Source of the DNA: Xanthoparmelia taractica
Taxonomy: Eukaryota > Ascomycota > Lecanoromycetes > Lecanorales > Parmeliaceae
Reading direction: 5' to 3'
NCBI GenBank assembly: GCA_033085395.1
Contig: JANQBS010000034.1
Coordinates: 124,001 to 188,000 of the forward strand
DNA: 64,000 nucleotides
In this document: one piece after another, positions 54,730 through 64,000 of the stretch
Layout of the letters: the number at the start of each line of letters is the position of its first letter
How positions within the stretch are numbered: position 1 is the stretch's first letter
Made by a program: the position numbers and the translations under genes
The notes under the pieces: model-generated
The model's input: the letters and a program-made list of their open reading frames with translations, nothing else
Database searches by the model: none
Told to the model about the DNA's origin: nothing

Positions 54730-57700
54730 ATGCTCTCTATTTCTCAGATTGCAAAGACCAAGACTTTAGTCCACAGAAAGAACATCGCGCGTACAGACCG
54801 ACGACAGCTTTGGAACGAGGCTGCGAAGTCGTTACGCGATTCACACAACTCAGACATAAACCAAGAATTGATTGAAAGCCACGTTTCAATCGATGACGTC
54901 CGCGCCACTGTCCAGAACAAGCTGGATGAGTGCATACAGAAGAGATGGACGTACACAAGGAGCAATGGCCGCGAAGTAGTACTTTGGGATGTGCTGAACA
55001 AGGTCATGCAATGGGTCAACAGATTCAAGGCCATTGGAGACGTGGCCGTCCAATACGACCCAGGCCATGCTGCGCTACCTTGGGCCGCTGTCCGTTTTGT
55101 GCTGCAAGCTTCAGTCAGTAGCGTGGAGACATTTGGTCATATGCTTGAGGGGGTCGAACTTGTTTCAAGGATAACAGCTATATACGCGGAAGTGGAACGT
55201 ACGTGCCTGAAAGGCGTATCCAGACTTAAGACGCAGCTGGCAAACGCACTCGTTAAGATGTACGCTGGTGTGCTAGCATTTCTCTCCAGAGCCAGTCGAT
55301 ACTTTGGACAAAGCTCCAGCAAGCGCGCCCTCAAAGGCGCTTTCCAGTCCTATCAGACCACCGTTGCTCCTTGGATTGAGCGAATCAAGAACGCTGAGAC
55401 GGACGTGTGTAGATTGGTGGATATGGTCCAGTCGGAAGGTTCGTAATGTGAAGATCTCGAAACCTTGTTGCTAGCCATATACTACAGAACAGGCTTGAGT
55501 CATAAGAGGCTAACAAATTCCAGATCAGAAGAATCTCCTGATTAGGGTGAAACGCGCAGTGCTAGATATACAGGAGAGTAGGATGAGTTCCAAGGTGCCA
55601 GAAGATGAGCGGCGCCGTTTGCTCCACATGTGGCTCGAGGCTGTTTCGACAGCAGAAACTTTCCAGAAGGCCCAAATGGTTCGCCATGAGAAGACCTGCA
55701 ACTGGATTTTCGCCCGCCCCGAATTTCAGGACTGGGCATCTACAACCGATGCAAATACTAGGCCTAAGATACTTTGGATTCACTCTGGTCCTGGTTTTGG
55801 GAAGACTGTCCTGTGTGCGAAGATCATAAGTCATATGGTTGAACACGATGTCCCCTTGGTGTACTTTTTCTGTGTCGCGGATGAAGAGACAAAACGACAG
55901 CCATACGCAATACTTCGCTCTTGGATTGATCAGTTGGTGCATGGCAACGATGACGCATTAAACATTGCGTACGCCGTGTACAAGTCAATCGAAACACGGG
56001 CCCCGACGCCCACAGAGCTCTGGAGACTCTTTGAGACGCTCGGTAAGTATACACATTTCGCAACAATTGTCCATGCCTATACGATATCTACCTTGATGTA
56101 TCTCAAGGCTGATCCCATGCTTTCTGCAGCGAAAGCAATCGATTGCACATTCGTGATTGATGGCTTTGACGAGTGCTCCACGATAAACAAGAACTCGCTG
56201 AGTCACACCATGGACGGTCGTTCTGAATTCCTTGAACTCCTTATCAAGAATGTCACCAGAACCCGAGCACGGATTTTGATTGTAAGTCGGGACAATGAAG
56301 ATATTCGAGCGCAGCTGGGAACATTAACCAAGGACACCATCCCTATGCTTTTCGAATACGGTATTTCGGTCAATGATACGAAAGATGACATCGATCACTG
56401 CTCAACAGAGATGGTCAACACGAGACTGGTCAACAAACCAAAGGAGCTCAAAGAATATCTAGCCTCTAAAGCCGCTGAAAAGTCTGATGGCATGTTCTTG
56501 TGGCTTCACCTTTTGAGCCATGAGCTGGATCCGGGCGAGAATGCAAAACGATTGCGCAGAATTGTATCAGAGATGCCAGCTGAGATCAATGACACGTACG
56601 AAAGAGACCTCGAGAAGGTTCAAAATCTTAAACCAGCTCAAAAGGCAAGAGCTATTGCAATTCTGAGATGGATTCTCTTCGCCCTACGTCCTTTGACCGT
56701 TCGTGAACTTGCTGAAGCCATTGCTATGACTGTAGATGCTTCCCCAGACACGTATCCTCTTGACGAATTGCCAGATGCGTGGGATCAAGGATATGTTGAC
56801 GAGCAATATGTGAATTCCTACATCAGGCGGTCTTGCGGGTCGCTTGTCGAATTGCGTGGTCAAAGTGAAAACAAGCCCTTGGCCTTACATACAGTACACT
56901 TTGTCCACTTCTCTGTAAAAGAGTATCTGCTTCGTTCAGATCATCTCAACAACGGTCAGTCCCGACTGGAAAGGATCTGCTTTCCCGACGGCGGAAAAGA
57001 GCATAATCAACTAGCTAGGCTATGTCTGCAATACCTTTGTTACGATGTTTTTGGAGAGAAGAATGATTTCCAGGATAGGAGGAGGATTCAGGTATATCCG
57101 TTCCTTGCTTATGCCGCCAAGTCCTGGTATATACATGTCTTGCATGATAATCGCATGGCTGAGGACATCATGCCTTGGGTCGAGAAGCTTTTCAACCCAT
57201 CGACTTCCAATTGGATTCTCTGGTCGAAAGTGTTTGAGGGAGAAATGGCATTTGATGATGAACCATTAACCTCCTGCACGTTGGGCGAGGAAGGTTCCTC
57301 TGTCAACTCTACAGAGGAGTCCGAAGAGCTCAGTGACGACTATAGCCAGCCAGGTCCTATCTACTACGCCGCTCTACTTGGTTTGACTGATCTCGTTAAA
57401 GCTTTGCAGTCTCAAGGGCTTTCATGCAGCGCACCAGGTGGTACATATGGCTTTCCGCTACAAGCTGCAGTCCGCAACTCACACCAAGAGACTGTACAAT
57501 ACCTGCTTCAGCAGGGTATAGATATAAACCAGCGAGGTGGACGATATAGTCTGGCGATATGTGCGGCGGCTGCGCTCGGGTACGATAAAATGTTAGACAT
57601 CCTGGTCAAGGCTGGCGCAGATCGCAAATGTGAAGACGACGTTGGAAGAACTTGCCTTCACTTCGCCTGCAAGCATGGTGCCAAAGCCACAGTGAAGCCA

Positions 57701-59251
57701 CTTTTGGAGGCTGGATTGGACCCGATGAAGAAGTCAAAACTTGGCAAGACCCCGTTTTACGAAGCTGTCGAGTCTGGTGACTATGAAACTGTTTCATTAT
57801 TGTTGGATGCCGGAGCTAATGCAAATGATATCACGAGAGGAACCCCGGCGATTCTGAGGGCGGCCTCTCTTGGTCACGAAAAAATTGTCGAAGTACTACT
57901 CAATCATAATGCTAATGTCAATGTTCTAGATCCAAGTGGGCAGACTTGCCTTCATGAAGCCGTGCTAAGAGATCACATAGCCATCGTTCACAAGTTGCTA
58001 GCCAACTCAGCTGATATCCATACTCAGGACCAGGATGGATGGACCGCACTGGAATGTGCCGTTGCTGTAAATAATGTTGCAATAGCCGAAGTGCTGATCG
58101 GCCGCGGTGCAAATGTCAACAGATCGACCGATGGTGGATGGACGCCGTTGCACATCGCTGCAGAACAGGCCGATGACAAGATAATGACGATGTTACTCGA
58201 AAGGGGTGCAGAAGTGAACGCTGAGAACAGCTCATCCTCCACCAGCCTTTTCTCAGCTGTATGGGCTCGTAGCTTACCGTGTGTCAAGTTGCTACTTGCC
58301 CATGGTGCTAGTGTCGCAAAACTTAACAACATGGGGAGCACAGTCCTGGACGAAGCCATCGAGTCAGGTGATAAAGACATCATCGAATGCCTGCTGGACC
58401 ATAACGCTCTATATGGTCCCGCGGCCCATATCGAAGAGCTGAATCTTTCCCCCTTTGACCTACAGAGGTCAACTTTGGCCGCTCAAATTTCCAAAGCTAT
58501 ATTGAAAAGGGAGGACAAATTGGCGCTGCAGTTGATCAATAGCGGTGGATCAGCTCTCTCACAGAATAATGTTGACATCGCACTGGCGTCGTGCAGTCTT
58601 TTCAACGTCCCATCAATTGTTGAATGTTTATTGGAAAGGGGCGCGAGCTTTGTGCCATCAACTTACAACCAGCGTACTCCGCTGCACTTAGCCGCCAAAT
58701 ACAGCTCTCCTAATCTAACCAAAACCTTCATCGGGCATGGCCACCCTATTCAAGTAGTGGACGTCAGCGGCTACACACCCCTTGATCTGTCACTTAGCAA
58801 TGGACTTGCCAACCTTGAGACCACGAAGTATCTGCTCGAAAATGGTGCACTTGCTGCCCAGAGTACGGGCCAAGACGTGACACTTGCGGCCAGAACGGAC
58901 CCTGCCCTAGAGGGCCGTTGGGAGGGCACATACACATATAATTCATGGAGGAAAGGCGACGTGGAGCCAACAGCACTGACGATCCGATACGACCCCAGCT
59001 CTCTGGGCTCCAAGCATCCATTCTGGAAAAGCGAAGATGATGACGAGGCCGGAAACTTCGAAATACTGGGCACTGTCCTCACGGACAACACCATTCGATT
59101 CTTGAAGCTATATGAGTCCAATGGATGGCTTTATCTGGGAGATTTCGATGCTGATGCGATGGTCATTCGGGGCACATGGGGTAGCAGCATGACCGTGCGT
59201 CATGGCTCGTTTGAAATAAAGAAGCTGATCCCGCAGCTCTCGGAATGGTAG
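54730..59251 (+). CDS. Fungal NLR: N-terminal STAND-associated domain, NACHT, ankyrin repeats, C-terminal beta-rich module
   Basis: STAND NTPase of the fungal NLR type, a class tied to heterokaryon incompatibility and self/non-self recognition. Exons: 54730-55438, 55524-56042 and 56130-59251. Introns are 85 and 87 bases. The protein is 1449 residues. Residues 1-236 form a helical domain with VQYDPGHAALPWAAVRFVLQ, typical of the N-terminal domains of such proteins (DUF7708-like, from memory). NACHT follows: Walker A GPGFGKTV at about 325-332 and Walker B CTFVIDGFDEC at about 415-425. A winged-helix-type region follows, with ILRWILFALRPLTVRELAEA. About 14 ankyrin units occupy roughly 815-1330. 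The last 115 residues (LEGRWEGTYTY, then NGWLYLGDFDADAMVIRGTW) look like a beta-barrel. Start ATG 54730 is the first in frame. Confidence 0.9.
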
Positions 59252-60226
59252 ACTTTTTCGTTCCTCAGATCTTCCCTGCGAGGTAAAGCACCGTCCAAGG
59301 AAAGAGGTCAGAGCATTTAGTGGTTTTGATCTACAACGTGCCGGGGATACAGTAGCAACATCCGAGAAAGGCTTGAGTCTAGCCATTGTAAGCTTGCAAT
59401 GAAGCTCCAGGGTTGAAGTTGCAGGGGGGCCCCCAAGATCACTTTGGTCTTTGGTGCCTACCTATTTCGGTAACTCCACTCTCGGGCTGGGTAGGCAAGC
59501 AGTGCGCTTGCGGAAATACAATGTACTGCTTGAGATGGGGTGCGGTGGGTGTGGAGTTCCTCCTTTTCCCTTTGACAGAGAGAGAAAGGGGGGCTCCGTG
59601 TGCGACGATAACGAGTACCGGTGTAGGATGAGTGGGGATCTATCATCGCCAGATCATCGCAACGACTCGTATGTGCATGAATTCAACATGCTTGATTCGT
59701 GAGCGAGGGCTACCGAGAAAAAGGGGTCTTTGATCATGGATGATAAACTTATTTATGCAGAGGTGGCGGGGGATATGAGTTATGTGAGGAGTAGCGAAGG
59801 GAAGCAGACATGGGCCGGTATGGATGACGGTAGCAGAAAGAGTGAAAGCTGCAGGTCCAGTGGCTGGGAGGTGAGCCGTTCATGTGCGAGAGACTCTTGT
59901 GGATTTCTCTAATTGCGACCACTTGGGGACAACCACAGTGAAATTGCTTCCGTGATGCTGCAGGCCTTTTTGAAATGGGCGCCGTTAAACCCAGATCTAT
60001 CCAGCATTCCATCGAGGCCTGGTATGCTTTCCATAGCAAATGCATCCATCAATCAACAGCTGGATTGTCGCCGCATGAAATGGCCCTCCGACATACAAGG
60101 ATACGACTACATCTGCCAGTGACCCTTCAACCGCGCCACGCTTTCACCTCATCGCCCTGCCCTTTCCCCCTACCCACCCACTTTCACCTTATCGCTACCT
60201 CCCTCTCTCCTCCCCCAGCTCTCCAT
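59252..60226. other. Convergent intergenic, no gene seen
   Basis: About 1 kb between the NLR stop and the TMEM205-like stop. It contains the two 3' UTRs, a short G-rich patch and a pyrimidine-rich patch near 60.15-60.22 kb. No conserved ORF. Confidence 0.5.
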
Positions 60227-61141
60227 CTACAGCACCCTCACCGCAATACAAAGCGCATAGCAAACGCTCGCCGCAATCGTCGCCATGTTACACACATAAG
60301 ATGCCCCGTGGAAAGCGAGGAACTTGTGCGTCAGGGCCCTGAGCTCCGGCGACTTGGACCCGTCTTCTCGAATCGTTTTGCGGTCGCGGACGGATTCTGC
60401 GTTTTTGTGTGATCAGTGGAGTCGGTTGTATGATGGTGTGGGGTTTTGGCCTGAGGGTGATGATGATGATGATGGAGAATGGAATATTACGTACCGAAAT
60501 TGTTCTTATTGTTGTTGTCGTCGTCTAGCGACTCGGATGATGATGTGTTGCCGCGGGCTTTTTCTTCGCGGACGGATTCTATTCGTTGTCCTTTTCGTCA
60601 GCATAATGTTTCCATCAAAGACAAGGCCTGAGCCAATTGCTATCATACCAAGCTGCAATTTCCACATCATCCTAATAGTCCTCGGTGCCACGAACACTAC
60701 ATTCGCCGCCGAAAACACAAACATCATCCCCAAAGGCAACAGCGCAGTCACGCGGTCCTTTCCATCTCCGTCAAATAGGCCCCGTACGGAAGCCGAGCCG
60801 TGGAAGAGAGCCCCATCTCCGCCGGGATACGTCAGCGCCAGGAGCACGCTGACGACCATTTGCAGCTTGAAGTACATGGGCCAGATGGCGGCTTGGAGGA
60901 TGCGGAATTGGGCGCGGGTGAGGGCGGCGGAGGCGGTGATGTTGGCGAGGAAGGATTGGTAGAGTTGGGCGCCGAGGAGGAGGGTTAGGCTGGCGGGATT
61001 GTTAGGGATTGTCAGGGTGGGGAGGGTTTGGGAGGTTTGCTTTTGTTAAGGGAAGAAGGAGGGGAAGGGAAAAGGAGTTTGTGTTACTGACAGGGAGATG
61101 TGGTAGAAGGTTAGGTTGGTGAGGAGGGCGAGGAAGGGCAT
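60227..61141 (-). CDS. TMEM205-like (DUF4149) membrane protein
   Basis: Small multi-pass membrane protein. Exons: 61141-61092, 60989-60649, 60578-60495 and 60396-60227, with introns of 102, 70 and 98 bases. The protein is 214 residues. It starts MPFLALLTNLTFYHISL and continues LLLGAQLYQSF. Two further hydrophobic segments follow (QMVVSVLLALTYPG and ALLPLGMMFVFSAANVVFVA). Then comes a charged loop, and finally HGASYVCNMATIAASVCYAL near the C-terminus. The start and PRTIRMMWKLQ-to-ELRALTHKFLAFHG arrangement match fungal TMEM205 relatives. Exons 3 and 4 both begin with AATCCGTCCGCGA (protein ESVRE and ESVRD). Exon 3 is exactly 84 bases, so skipping it keeps the frame. Biochemical function is unknown. 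Confidence 0.85.
60446..60475. repeat. (GAT)n triplet repeat in an intron
   Basis: About six GAT units in plus-strand orientation, inside the last intron of the TMEM205-like gene. They lie near the exon 3 donor. Confidence 0.75.
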
Positions 61142-62762
61142 TTTGGTGGGTTGGTAAGGGTTGATTGTTGGGTTGGTGATTGTATGGAAGGTTTGGTGGG
61201 TCGGTGTTGGGCGTGGAGAAGACTGGGAAGTGTGAGGGAGGGAAGACGCTTGTTGTATGAGAGAGTGGGAGAGGGCGAAAGAGTGAGTGTGATGCGAGGC
61301 GCCAAGGCAGCTCATGTGATTCCGGATTTCGAAGACACCATTGGTGGTGGGTAGAGTGACCACTCGGTCAATCTTTTGCTTTGCCAAGCCACTAGCCTTC
61401 TTCAACGCAGCAGCACGCACTTTGTTTCAATTAAGGACCGACCAATTTCCTTGCTCACTTCACTCGCAGTTAGATCATGCTGAACCGATCAGGTAACATA
61501 GTGTTGAGGTCTCAAGTGGCGAGAGAAGAATGTCAACAGTCATTGACCACTCGTGCAAAGCGAGCTAATGAAACTGTTAAGCTCTCATATGTACGTTGAC
61601 GACGGTCCTGACAGCGGGCAGGAACCTGAGTGGTCAGGGCACGGCTCCATGTACCGTTTAGGGGAAGAATTCCGGTGATCATGCTTTCCTCCTCTTCAAT
61701 AGGTATTGATTCGGTCGTTGTAAGTTCGCAAGGTACCAAATGGACCCGGTCAATATGTGAACATATAAGCCCACATAAGCACCAGGTACTCTGGCATCAC
61801 AACAAGGCCAGGATGTACTTCAAGACTTCAAAATGCCCGAGTATTGCTATCCAAAGATATCACAACTGCCAGGTCGGCGAGCAACCCTAGAAGCTCAATT
61901 GTTCCGTCCGGCACTCTTTGAGGCAGACGTTGTAACCGAGCCGAAGGTCTTCATCGGATTACCGAAACAAAGCACCCCATTGGCAACGCAAACCCATCTG
62001 AAGCGGCGTAGCGCTCGTCGTATCTGCCAACTTGTGTTCTGAGGCCTTGGCATCAGGACTGACATTAGCTTGCGCGATAGGCTCAACCTAAACCTGTAGA
62101 GGCGTTGACGTTATTTTTTGGTTTCAGAATTTCCATCTAGAGCTAAGTTGGCAGTCAATAGGTCAGTGACATTTTCCTAGGACGAATTGACTTGGCTAAC
62201 AGCGGGTGATGGTAGCTGGCGACTGCTGATGCGCCGCCGTCAAGAAATGAAGAATATGCCGAGGAGGAGCTAGGGACTGAGACTCAGCAATCTAGCATTG
62301 GGGGAGGCGCAGCTGAGGATCCGTTGCGGCTTGCAAAGGGGCCTGTAACCTTAGTGTAGCCGTTGTGATTATTAGATTGGTCCAAGGATCGATGTACAAG
62401 ATACTGATGGATCTTGGGACCCAGGGTGCGACGACTCCGTTTATTTGCCCACATCACGTATTGTGGTCGAGTCATCTTGGGAATCTTGATTGTGTTTAAT
62501 GATGCTCATTCAAGACCTCAGGAAGCAGGACGTTGAGACTGTATTGCTGGCAAATGCACTGCTTAGCAGGAAAAAGGCGGTCAACAAATGCGGGTTGGAT
62601 TCCGCTCGTACGTACTTCGTAATGAGGAATATTGTTTCGAGAGATGGATTGATAGCTAGCCTGGAAAGCGCGCAACTTTTCGTTAATCGTTTGTCGTCAA
62701 TGCTTCGTCTAATTTCGTGATATACTTCAGGCTTTCCTGTTGAAAAGCATCGTCGTCTTCGG
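61142..62762. other. Intergenic, no gene seen
   Basis: About 1.6 kb between the TMEM205-like start and the transporter stop (both minus strand). The first 200 bases are G/T-rich on the plus strand. Short ORFs lack motifs and no repeat or RNA gene was recognised. Confidence 0.5.
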
Positions 62763-64000
62763 TCATTTCCTTTCTAGTGTCTTGTGCAACACATTTTCCC
62801 TCATAGCTAGACTCACCAAGCCACCGAGAATACCGATGCTCATTGACGTAAGGAAAACGCCCCTGAGCGCCTCCATGTAGACTTCTCTCACCTCACATCT
62901 CAATCCAATGGGCAATGTCTTAATCTCATCAAGACTGTCCCTCAATCTCCCAATAAGGTCTGAAGCACCCTCTCTGTCCCCAAATTCGGCCCACAACCTA
63001 ATCTTCAAAATGTTCTGAAATACCGCAGATGCAATTGTGATACCAATGGCACTACCTGTACTCCGGAACGCATAAGAAGCGGACGTAATGACCGCTTGGT
63101 GTTCATGATCCACAGCGCTGATGAGCGCGAGGAGCGTGGTAGTCAGCATACCGCTGTACCCTGTCCCGGACATCAAAAAGGAGAGCACAGGCTCCCATGC
63201 CGGCGTCGCTAATGTAAAAGAGGATAGCAAAACGTAAGCCGAAGTGAAAATAATTTGAATACAGATATTAAGTATATAGTACTTTCCTGTCCAGCGCATG
63301 ATGAGTCCAGTAGATATGCTTCCGATAGCTGTGCCTATAGACTGAGGTATCAGTCTTGCTCCAGCTTGGGTTGGCGACAAGCCTTTGACTTGGAAGTAGA
63401 TGGGTCCGTAGAAGAGAAGCGAGAAGACGCACATGGTTAGGAACCAGTTCGTCAAGCAGGCAGCGAACACGGTCCGATTGAGGAGAAGCTTGACTGGTAT
63501 GACAGGCTCGGAAGCGTGCTCGCTTTCGATGTAGATGAAGAGCAAGAGGGAGATGAAGGACAACGGGAGAGTCGTGTAGATTAGCGGGTGGTTCCAGGGA
63601 ACTACATTGCCGCCCGAATTCAGCCCAAGGAGAAGGAGGACCAGTGTCGTGATGAGCGTCGCGGCGCCAAGGAAGTCAATACGCTTGAGGGCTGATTTGG
63701 AGGACTGTTTGACGGGGATTTTGACGGTGAAAAACACCATGATGCCGGAGACGACAGTCAGTGGCACCCTAGGGAGGTCCCGTGTGTTAGCAAGCCTTTC
63801 CTACGATACGTTTACACCGCCGAGAAAATTGGGCGAAGTAAGTAAGGCACTTGGTTCGTTAATATGGCTTGCGGTAATAAAGAATGTGCAACGGGGATAG
63901 AGACATTTTTCGGCAATACCTACTGGATCAGAAACGCTTTTCGCCATCCCCAAGTATCGTTAATCCAGCCACCAAAGACACCACCGAGGCCTGCGCCCAG
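62763..64000 (-). CDS. MFS transporter, DHA2 type (drug:H+ antiporter-like), 3' part
   Basis: A proton-coupled multidrug or small-molecule exporter family. The gene runs off the right edge. Exons seen: 64000-63924 (partial) and 63768-62763, with a 155-base intron (GTAGGT..TAG). The visible N-terminal piece LGAGLGGVFGGWINDTWGWR is the typical motif at the end of the first transporter half (GAxxGPxxGGxxxxxxxWRW type). The rest has about eight hydrophobic segments, including RIDFLGAATLITTLVLLLLG, ESEHASEPVIPVKLLLNRTV and GTGYSGMLTTTLLALISAVD. The latter contains the GYSG..L motif of fungal DHA2 transporters. The last helix is followed by a short tail (RENVLHKTLERK). Substrate cannot be told from sequence. 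Confidence 0.88.

Overview
The window is a piece of a filamentous ascomycete (Pezizomycotina) chromosome. The genes are split by many short GT-AG introns, mostly about 46 to 100 bases. The proteins are typical of this group: Hse1, a CRIB-type PAK kinase, Ufd4, Bye1, a SPOC-domain protein, a NACHT-ankyrin NLR and a DHA2-type MFS transporter. Interstitial TTAGGG-like motifs also fit. The class cannot be fixed from sequence alone. All gene models below were built by hand from splice sites, frame and family conservation. Each complete model has a spliced length divisible by three.

Layout: (1) 1-43.6 kb is a dense housekeeping block. In order it holds the tail of a Zds-type gene (+), MsrB (-), HSE1 (-), a p21-activated kinase (-), SCP160 (+), a mitochondrial iron-type alcohol dehydrogenase (-), cytochrome b5 (-), UFD4 (-), NMN adenylyltransferase with 12 introns (+), a small ORF overlapping the start of URN1 (+), URN1 (+), a ZNF830-like protein (-), BYE1 (+), GPI16 (-), LUC7 (+), an RGG protein (-), proteasome alpha-3 PRE9 (+) and a Cys/His-rich orphan (-). 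(2) 43.6-54.7 kb is gene-poor and accessory in character. It has a long stretch without convincing genes, a small LAMTOR1/Meh1-like gene (-), a secreted Ser/Thr-rich protein with an apple-like Cys module (+), an AT-rich element with telomere-like inverted repeats, and a second short inverted-repeat element. Both elements are bounded by TA. (3) 54.7-64 kb has a fungal NLR (NACHT plus ankyrin plus an unassigned C-terminal beta-rich module), a TMEM205-like membrane protein (-) and the 3' part of an MFS transporter (-).

Several genes share processes. LUC7, URN1 and the ZNF830-like protein belong to splicing families, BYE1 to transcription elongation, HSE1 to endosomal ubiquitin sorting, UFD4 and PRE9 to ubiquitin-proteasome turnover, and the LAMTOR1-like protein to vacuolar TORC1 signalling. 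I see no sign of co-regulated clustering. GPI16/LUC7 and RGG/PRE9 are compact head-to-head pairs.

The points most worth a second look are the accessory block with its TA-bounded elements beside an NLR, the NLR's C-terminal module, a repeated exon start in the TMEM205-like gene, stop-free introns in LUC7 and the NLR, a GC-AG intron in the NMN adenylyltransferase, and a coding-like but frame-broken segment at 15.7-16.4 kb.
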